From the NCBI RefSeq assembly GCF_019175385.1, contig NC_083344.1, forward strand, positions 26,414,231 through 26,478,230: 64,000 nt of DNA, given 5' to 3'. Origin of the DNA: Lycium barbarum. Its lineage: Eukaryota; Streptophyta; Magnoliopsida; Solanales; Solanaceae. This document shows positions 58,255 through 64,000 of the stretch, one piece after another. Positions within the stretch are counted from its first letter, which is position 1. Every line of letters starts with the position of its first letter. A model generated the notes under the pieces. That model searched no databases, was not told the DNA's origin, and saw only the letters and a program-made list of their open reading frames with translations. The position numbers and the translations under genes were made by a program.

Positions 58255-59752
58255 CCCTAAAGAAGTCTCTCAAGCCCTAAGGCTGAAGCTTTTTTCTCCC
58301 AACCTTCAAGATACTTTAAGGTAAGCCTATTCCATGCATTTCAAGTCAGTTCCAACATACGTTTATGATTATTAAGTAGAAATTCAACGTTCTTAACCTA
58401 GGTTTTCAAGAAAACCCAATTAAAGGGATTCAAGACTTAAGCTTTGGGATTCTTCTTCAAGTTCAGACCTTTAGTACAAGATTGGAGCATTACCAGGTAT
58501 GTAAGGCTGCTATCCACGTGTGGGAACATCCTTGTTCTTCCCCATGCCACATTCTTCCATGATTATGCCAGAAACTATCAAAATTAGGGGTTTAGCCATG
58601 TTCATGATAACCCTAGGTCCATGTACCATGTTATATTAAGCCTTATAGTATTAATTCGTTATTGTGTTCTTGATATTCCATTATGGTTATTGAGAATCTG
58701 TCCGTAATCCATGAAAACTCATACTTTGTATTCCATGGATTCTTACATGCAAGTTTTTAAACAAAAAATGCTTATTTCATGAATATCCTGCATGTCTACA
58801 CGTTTTCATGCAATTACATTATATAATTATTTTTCATGCCAAGATACAAGTATTCATGTTAAATACAAGTCATGCTTTCATGAAATTCATGGGCTTCTAA
58901 GCCAGCTATATCATGTTCACATTTTTGGGAGTTGCACTAATTATCGAGAAGGCTTCAAGTAGCCTGAAACTACGTTAGCCACCGTAGGATAAGGATCGCT
59001 CTGCCTAGTAGGACGATTCCTTAATATTGATTGGATCCTTTCATGTCATATTACATCTTATACCCTAGCAAGGTATGAGAGGCTTTGCTGGTAGGGTGCA
59101 AGTACCAGACTTCATGTTGTCGGTTATATTTACGTTCTCCTTACTTAAAATGTTTTACTCATGTCATATCTATATGTATTCATGTTCATGACCAGGTTTC
59201 AATTTCAGTTTCAGCTTTTATCATGTTATTTCATGTGCCACGTTTATTTCATTCAGTTTCTTTACATACTCGTACATTCAATGTGCTGACGTCCCCTTTC
59301 TATTGCCTGGGGGCCTGCATTTCACGATGCAGGTACGGATTTACTGAACGAAGCATCTGCTCAGTAGGTCTTTACACGTATCAGCTTGTTGATGAGCCCC
59401 ATCTTCTTCGGGGTTTAGTCATTATTTACCTTATGTTAGTTATGCATTTAAGGTATGCTGGGGGCCTTTTCCCAGCAATTACATTTTACAGTTCAGACTC
59501 ATGTTAGAGGTTTCATAGACTAGTCAGCCAGTCAGGTATGTTAGATAATCAGAGTCGTTTAGCCATCTTTGGCTCAGCATTTATGACAATCCGCATTTAT
59601 GTTTTAAACAAGTATTTTTATTTGATATTTTGAAATCTCATGTTTATTAAGGCTCATCATGTTTTATGTCATATTCCGCTCATGTTGTGCCTCATGATGA
59701 TTCAGAAAGCCATGTGGTTCGCTCGGTCACATGAATGGTTCGGGGCGTGACA
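58255..59752 (+). repeat. Element D 3' LTR, 5' truncated
   Basis: Aligns with 52550-53982. It has about 85 bases near 58535-58620 that the 5' copy lacks. Ends ..GGGGCGTGACA, then the TSD ttact. Confidence 0.87.
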
Positions 59753-59757
59753 TTACT

Positions 59758-60486
59758 GGTGATTTTTATTGAGGTTACTAGCTTACTCTATCTTTGGGTT
59801 TTGAACAGTTTGAAAGAACATAAGGTAACGAGAATGACTTACACATTCAAAGTGATTATTTCTTCATCATTGTCTTATAGTGGATATTCATAAGATGTTA
59901 TCATTTGTCTTGAACTGTTTCTCAATATTATTCAATTATACTTAATTACTCATATATTGTGCTATTAACTATTGTTCCGGAGACACTCACTGAGTACCCA
60001 GTACTCAGGCATACCATTCTTGTTTTTGATGATGTGTTAAGTAAAATTGAGGAGCAAGTTCATGATAAGTGTGCGGGCTAGGAGATTTTTCTACTTCCAG
60101 ATTTATTGGTGAGCCCACACCTTGGTTCGTGGGTCACCCTCTACATTAGTTATTGTTTTAATTTCCTTGTTGCGCCCTTAAGTTAGATTATCATTATGTC
60201 TGTTAGAAGCTTCATAGATAGACATTGATTTTGTGGGTAGTTGTTGAAGTCTCATATGACTTGTTGGGCGTTTGCTACTTTTTTCTGACATCATGCTATA
60301 TTAAACTTCCGCTGATTTTATTTTATAAGAGTGAACATGTTTTCATTTAACCTTAATGACTTGTTTAAGTAAATGCTGAAAGAGTGTTAAAAGAGATTAG
60401 AAGTTTATTGATTTTATAAGATGCTTCTGGTGTTGTTCATAGCATCGGATGCTTGTTGTGTCCAGGTTGGGTTTTGGGACCTGACA
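59758..60486 (+). repeat. Family E LTR, right part
   Basis: Continues 42291-42887 after element D. Contains actcactgagtacccagtac and caggcatacc (59985-60015), matching the - strand LTR at 14113-14150. The likely end is ..GACCTGACA at 60486. Confidence 0.7.
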
Positions 60487-61190
60487 GGTGGCCCACCGCG
60501 ATTGCGCTCAGCCCGAAGAACACAGGCTAGCGCGATAGCGCTGACCAAAATCCCCCCCCCCCCCACCCCCCCGATCACTATTGCGCTCCATTAACGCAAT
60601 AGCGCTGCCTTGCCAAACTTCCTTCAGCGAGATTGTGATGACCAATTTCTCACCCTTCAGTGCGATTGCGCTCACACCAGCTATCAGAAATTTCCGGTGT
60701 CTTCAAATCTTTGAATTTACACCCGAAACTCGTCTGAACCACCCGGACATGAACCAAATATGCATTCAAATTATAAAACATGCTACTGACTCACTTGCAA
60801 CTCGGAATTACCAAAAGAGGTCATCTTGACCCAGTGTTGACAGGAGTCGCCTACAATTCACATAAAACTAGATTTCCAACCAAAAGTCCAAAATACCTCT
60901 GAGTCCCTCGGGAACAAAACCAACTACTTAAACAAGTCATAATTGATATTCCAGACCTAATGGAATTGACTAAACTTTCAAAAAGACTAATTGACCCCCG
61001 ATGTTGACTTTGGTCAACCAGTCCCTTATGAACTTCCAAAATCCCATTTCTTACCCAAATTTCATCTGAATGCTTCGGGAATCAAGCCACACATCCCCAC
61101 AAGTCAAATATACCATAAAAAACTAGGGAAAGGGTAAATAGGGGTAACATAGGCAACACAACCAAAATGACCTAATGGGTCGTTATATCA
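60487..61190 (-). repeat. Element F 3' LTR, truncated
   Basis: On - the LTR appears to start TGATATAACGACCC at 61190, next to the integrase end. The distal end is not recognisable. Contains a cluster of gcgattgcgct / agcgcgatagcgct palindromic words (60497-60675) and a poly-C tract. Confidence 0.65.
60552..60572 (+). repeat. Poly-C tract
   Basis: 13 C, one A, then 7 C, inside the gcgct palindrome cluster of LTR F. Confidence 0.9.
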
Positions 61191-61206
61191 TGCACCACTT
61201 GAACAC

Positions 61207-62480
61207 ATGTTCATCCTCGAACATAAAAGAGAAAGAAGTACCTGAATCACTGAAAAGCTGGAGATATCTACTTCGTATGTCCGACTCAGTCTCCCATGTA
61301 GCCTCTCGACCGAGCGATGTCTCCATTGAACCTTTACCGAAGCAATCTCCTTGGACTCCAACTTTCGGATCTGTCTATCTAGAATATCAACTGACTCTTC
61401 CTCAAAAGTCAAGTTCTGATCAAGAAACACCGAATCCCACTGTATCACATGAGAATCATCCGAATGATACTTCTTGAGCATAAAAATATGGAACACGAGA
61501 TGAACACTCGACAAACCAAAAACCAAAGCCAACTCATAAGCTACCTCACCAATGCGCTGAATAATCTCAAACGGACCAATGTACCTAGGGATCAAGTTGC
61601 GCTTCTTCCCAAACCTCATCTTACCTTTCATGGATAAAACCTTCAACAGAACCCGCTCACCAATTATGAACTCCAAGTCATGAACCTTCCGATCCGCATA
61701 ACTCTCCTGCCTACTCTGAGCTGTGAGAAGTCTCCCCTGAATCAACTTGATCTTGTCCAAAGAATCCCAAAACAAGTCTGTAACCCAAGGCCTAACCTCA
61801 AGTGCATCAAACCAACAAACCGAAGATCGACACCTCCTACCATATAGTGCCTCGAACGGTGCCATCTTAATGCTCGAATGCTAACTGTTGTTGTAAGCAA
61901 ACTTCGCCAAAGGCAAGAATAGTATGCCCAGACTGACCATCAATTTGAGTATGGACTGTTGTACTAAGCTCCACTCGAGTACCCAACTCCTTCTGCATGG
62001 ATCAACAGAAATGAGATGTAAACTGAGTGCCTCGATCCGAAATGATAGAAATGGGCACCCCATGCAAACAAACTACCTCTCGGATATAGATTCTAGCCAA
62101 CTTCTCTGAATTGTAGATAATCTGAACTGGTACAAAATGAGCTGACTTAGTCAAACGGTCCACAATGACCCAAATAGCATCAAATTTCCCCAAAGTCTGT
62201 GGTAATCCTACCACAAAGTCCATAGAGATCTGCTCCCATTTCCACTCAGATATAGACATCCTCTGAGTGATTCCACCTGGCTTTTGGTGCTCATACTTCA
62301 CTTATTGACAATTCAAATATCGAGACACGAATCCCACAGTGTCCATCTTCATACTGCACCACCAATAATGTTGTTTCAAATCTTGATATATCTTTGTAGC
62401 TCCCGGATGAATAGAATATCTCGAACTATGAGCCTCCGCCATGTTCAATCTAGTCGAATCTCTTTTTCGATTGACGGAGT
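61207..62480 (-). pseudogene. pol: Element F integrase-chromodomain fragment
   Basis: On -: zinc domain remnants 62460-62302 (SRYSIHPGATKIY-like, YWWC, then [11 protein letters not shown]); catalytic core 62301-62002 (MDFVVGLPQ and ISDRGTQFT, two catalytic Asp); a gap or frameshift to 61865; then MAPFEALYGRRCRS, PRYIGPFEIIQRIGEVAYELAL and VKVQWRHRSVE, with the chromodomain-like end frameshifted. The sequence is clearly different from elements 1, 2 and C, so this is another gypsy lineage. A pre-PPT-type hairpin (atgttc / gaacat) is at 61207-61224. The element is cut at about 62480. Confidence 0.85.
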
Positions 62481-63555
62481 GACAAAGTTGATTTTAAATT
62501 AATTTTTAACCTTTTATTAAAAAAAAAAAGTCACGTGAATTTAATTAAAAAGGGTCACATCCACCCTTGTACTTTAAAAAAAAATAGCTTATAATTAATT
62601 CCATTATACTATTCGAACAAAAATACCCCTATCGAGCAAACTTTGGACCCCATTATTAAAATCAAATGTCGCCTGCCATTTGGGTGAGGTGGACACCACG
62701 TAGCATGCCACCTCACCACCCTAATAACCACGATTTGAAATTTTCTCATTAGATTTTATAATTTTCACTTTTTTCATTTTTTTTTTCATTCACTACACTT
62801 ATTTCTTTTCTATTTCTCATTTTTCACACTAAATAATGGAAGGAAAAAAAAAACAAAGAGACTCAGATGAAGATAAGCAAACACATTCAAAGGGGAGAGA
62901 GTTATAGTTCCCTCGTCTTCAAGAAGGCCTTTTTCAATCGCATTAATTTTTTCATGGTTTTGCCCTTCTGTTGATGAGCAATGCAACTTGCATCATTGGA
63001 GAAAAAATGGAGTTTTTCTTACACTAATCGGCATTGATTTGGGCATTAGCTTGGTTAGATAAATGGTGAAACTCAAAGATTGGTTTCAACTATAAAGGTC
63101 CTCTCAGATCTCAATATTTTGTATTATTACCAATAATTCTTTGTGGCCAAATTGAAATTTATTCTGCATTTGCATAGATTTTTTTTATTTTATTTTTATT
63201 TTTTGGGACACTATGATAAATTTAACATGAAGATGAGTGAAAAAAATTATGATCATCAAAGGAATAAACCCAAATTAGCCGTTGAAATAAAGAAGGCCAA
63301 AAAAAAAAAAAAAACTGTACCCCTGGATTTTGCGAAAAGAATTAAATGTATCTCTAGACTTTGTGAGAAGGATTTAATTGAGGGAGAGGGGATTTAATTA
63401 AAATCACGTGACCTTTATTTTAATAAAAAAATTAGAAAAAGTAATTTTAAATTAATTTTTTACTTCCGTCAGCAGAAAAGAGTATATTTGAGTCATGTGT
63501 GCGAAGGGTATATTTGTTCTAAATATAGTACAAGGGTGTATTTAGACCTTTTTTC
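62468..63555. mobile_element. Inverted-repeat pair, MITE-like
   Basis: 62468-62545 (tgacggagtgac.., gattttaaattaat.., gtcacgtg.., ttaattaaa) is inverted at 63389-63472, about 80 bases each side. A second pair, cacccttgtact at 62558-62569 and agtacaagggtg at 63524-63535, is also inverted, but the order of the two blocks is not mirror-symmetric. Two overlapping or rearranged TIR elements are more likely than one. The interior is AT-rich and non-coding; the 84-aa Lys-rich frame at 63143 is poly(A)-driven. Confidence 0.6.
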
Positions 63556-63564
63556 TTATTTATA

Positions 63565-63833
63565 CTCCCTTCTAATCCATTTTAACTGTCGTTTTAGCTT
63601 CTTTTTTTTTTTACACCGATTAAGAAAATAATAAATACAAGGTATTATTTACTATGTTACCTTTATTTAGTAGAGGTAGATTGATTTTTTCCTCTTAATA
63701 TTGTACATACTTCTTTAATGTTAATGGTATAGTTGGAAATAATTGTCAACTTTAGTCTTGAATTCCTAAAACGACAATTATTTCGGGATAAACTTTTTGA
63801 GCTAAACCAATTGTTAAAATGGGATGGAGGGAG
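63565..63833 (+). mobile_element. Stowaway-type MITE
   Basis: 269 bases with ends ctcccttctaatccatttta and its imperfect inverse, ending aaaatgggatggagggag. Flanked by TA (63563-63564 and 63834-63835). CTCCCTCC ends with TA duplication are the mark of Stowaway (Tc1/mariner-derived) MITEs. Non-coding, moved by a transposase supplied elsewhere. Confidence 0.85.
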
Positions 63834-63860
63834 TATATTAGTGAATTTTTATTAGAAATA

Positions 63861-64000
63861 TTTCTTCCGTCCATTTTTACTTGTCCTCCATACTAAAAAT
63901 AGATCTTCGCTTTTACTTGTCTAGTTTGGAAAACCAAGAAATAATTTATCATTTCATACCTATTTTACCCTTATTATTAATCATTGAGTTGAAAATTTCA
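63861..64000 (+). mobile_element. Second Stowaway-type MITE, cut by window end
   Basis: Starts cttccgtccatttttacttg and repeats acttgtc..tactaaaaatagat, a pattern typical of Stowaway-type elements in Solanaceae. The right end lies outside the window. Confidence 0.6.

Larger units (their letters stand above)
42888..59752 (+). mobile_element. Element D: gutted gypsy, host of C
   Basis: TGTAACATCCC...GGCGTGACA with perfect TSD ttact (42883-42887 and 59753-59757). The 5' LTR is 42888-43020 plus 52245-53982, split by C. Primer site at 53988. The internal region is about 4.3 kb and almost all non-coding, with only an integrase tail near its end (57565-58102). The 3' LTR is recognisable from 58255 to 59752 and lacks its first part. 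Heavily decayed. Confidence 0.88.

Noticed and set aside
63143..63397. 84-aa Lys-rich protein
   Set aside because: The composition comes from poly(A) runs inside a MITE-like repeat.

Overview
The window is plant nuclear DNA made almost entirely of nested transposable elements. I find no convincing host gene, rRNA operon, tRNA gene or CRISPR array. Most of it is Ty3/gypsy LTR retrotransposons whose integrases end in a chromodomain-like tail (VKVLWR..TWEAEENM), which fits the Tekay/Del type of chromovirus. They are primed by initiator tRNA-Met (TGGTATCAGAGC). A plant LINE with a DUF4283-like ORF1 and two Stowaway-type MITEs with CTCCCT ends (the second cut by the window edge) are also present. 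The MITE ends and LTR families resemble those of Solanaceae, so a nightshade-family plant is my best guess. The species cannot be named from this.

Layout. (1) 1-14112: a head-to-tail gypsy chain on + (internal 1, LTR, internal 2, LTR). Both gag-pol copies are dead and share five stop codons. The middle LTR lost its first part in a deletion between 10-bp repeats. (2) 14113-15870: an older LTR on - (family E). (3) About 16800-42290: one LINE on -, split by two insertions. The first is element A (20674-37643, TSD aaaag), with LTRs of about 4.1 kb and only a gag gene. Its left LTR was later hit by element B (24350-30352, TSD aatta), a young non-coding LTR element. The second is a solo LTR (38633-41609, TSD catag). 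(4) 42291-60486: an E-family LTR on + split by element D (42888-59752, TSD ttact), whose 5' LTR is in turn split by element C (43021-52239, TSD gttaa), a nearly full-length gypsy on -. (5) 60487-62480: a truncated gypsy (F) on -. (6) 62468-64000: an inverted-repeat, MITE-rich AT-rich segment.

Order of events from the nesting: LINE and E first, then A and the solo LTR (into the LINE) and D (into E), then B (into A) and C (into D). Element B's two LTRs differ by only about seven substitutions by eye, so it is the youngest insertion.

The most interesting signals are shared cis structures rather than new proteins. A twin stem-loop recurs inside the LTRs of several families, and its second stem shows compensatory changes. 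A small hairpin sits directly before the polypurine tract in five elements. A conserved leader motif lies after the primer site in both coding and non-coding elements. A 5S-rRNA-like segment with a preserved Pol III control region lies inside the gag-only element A.
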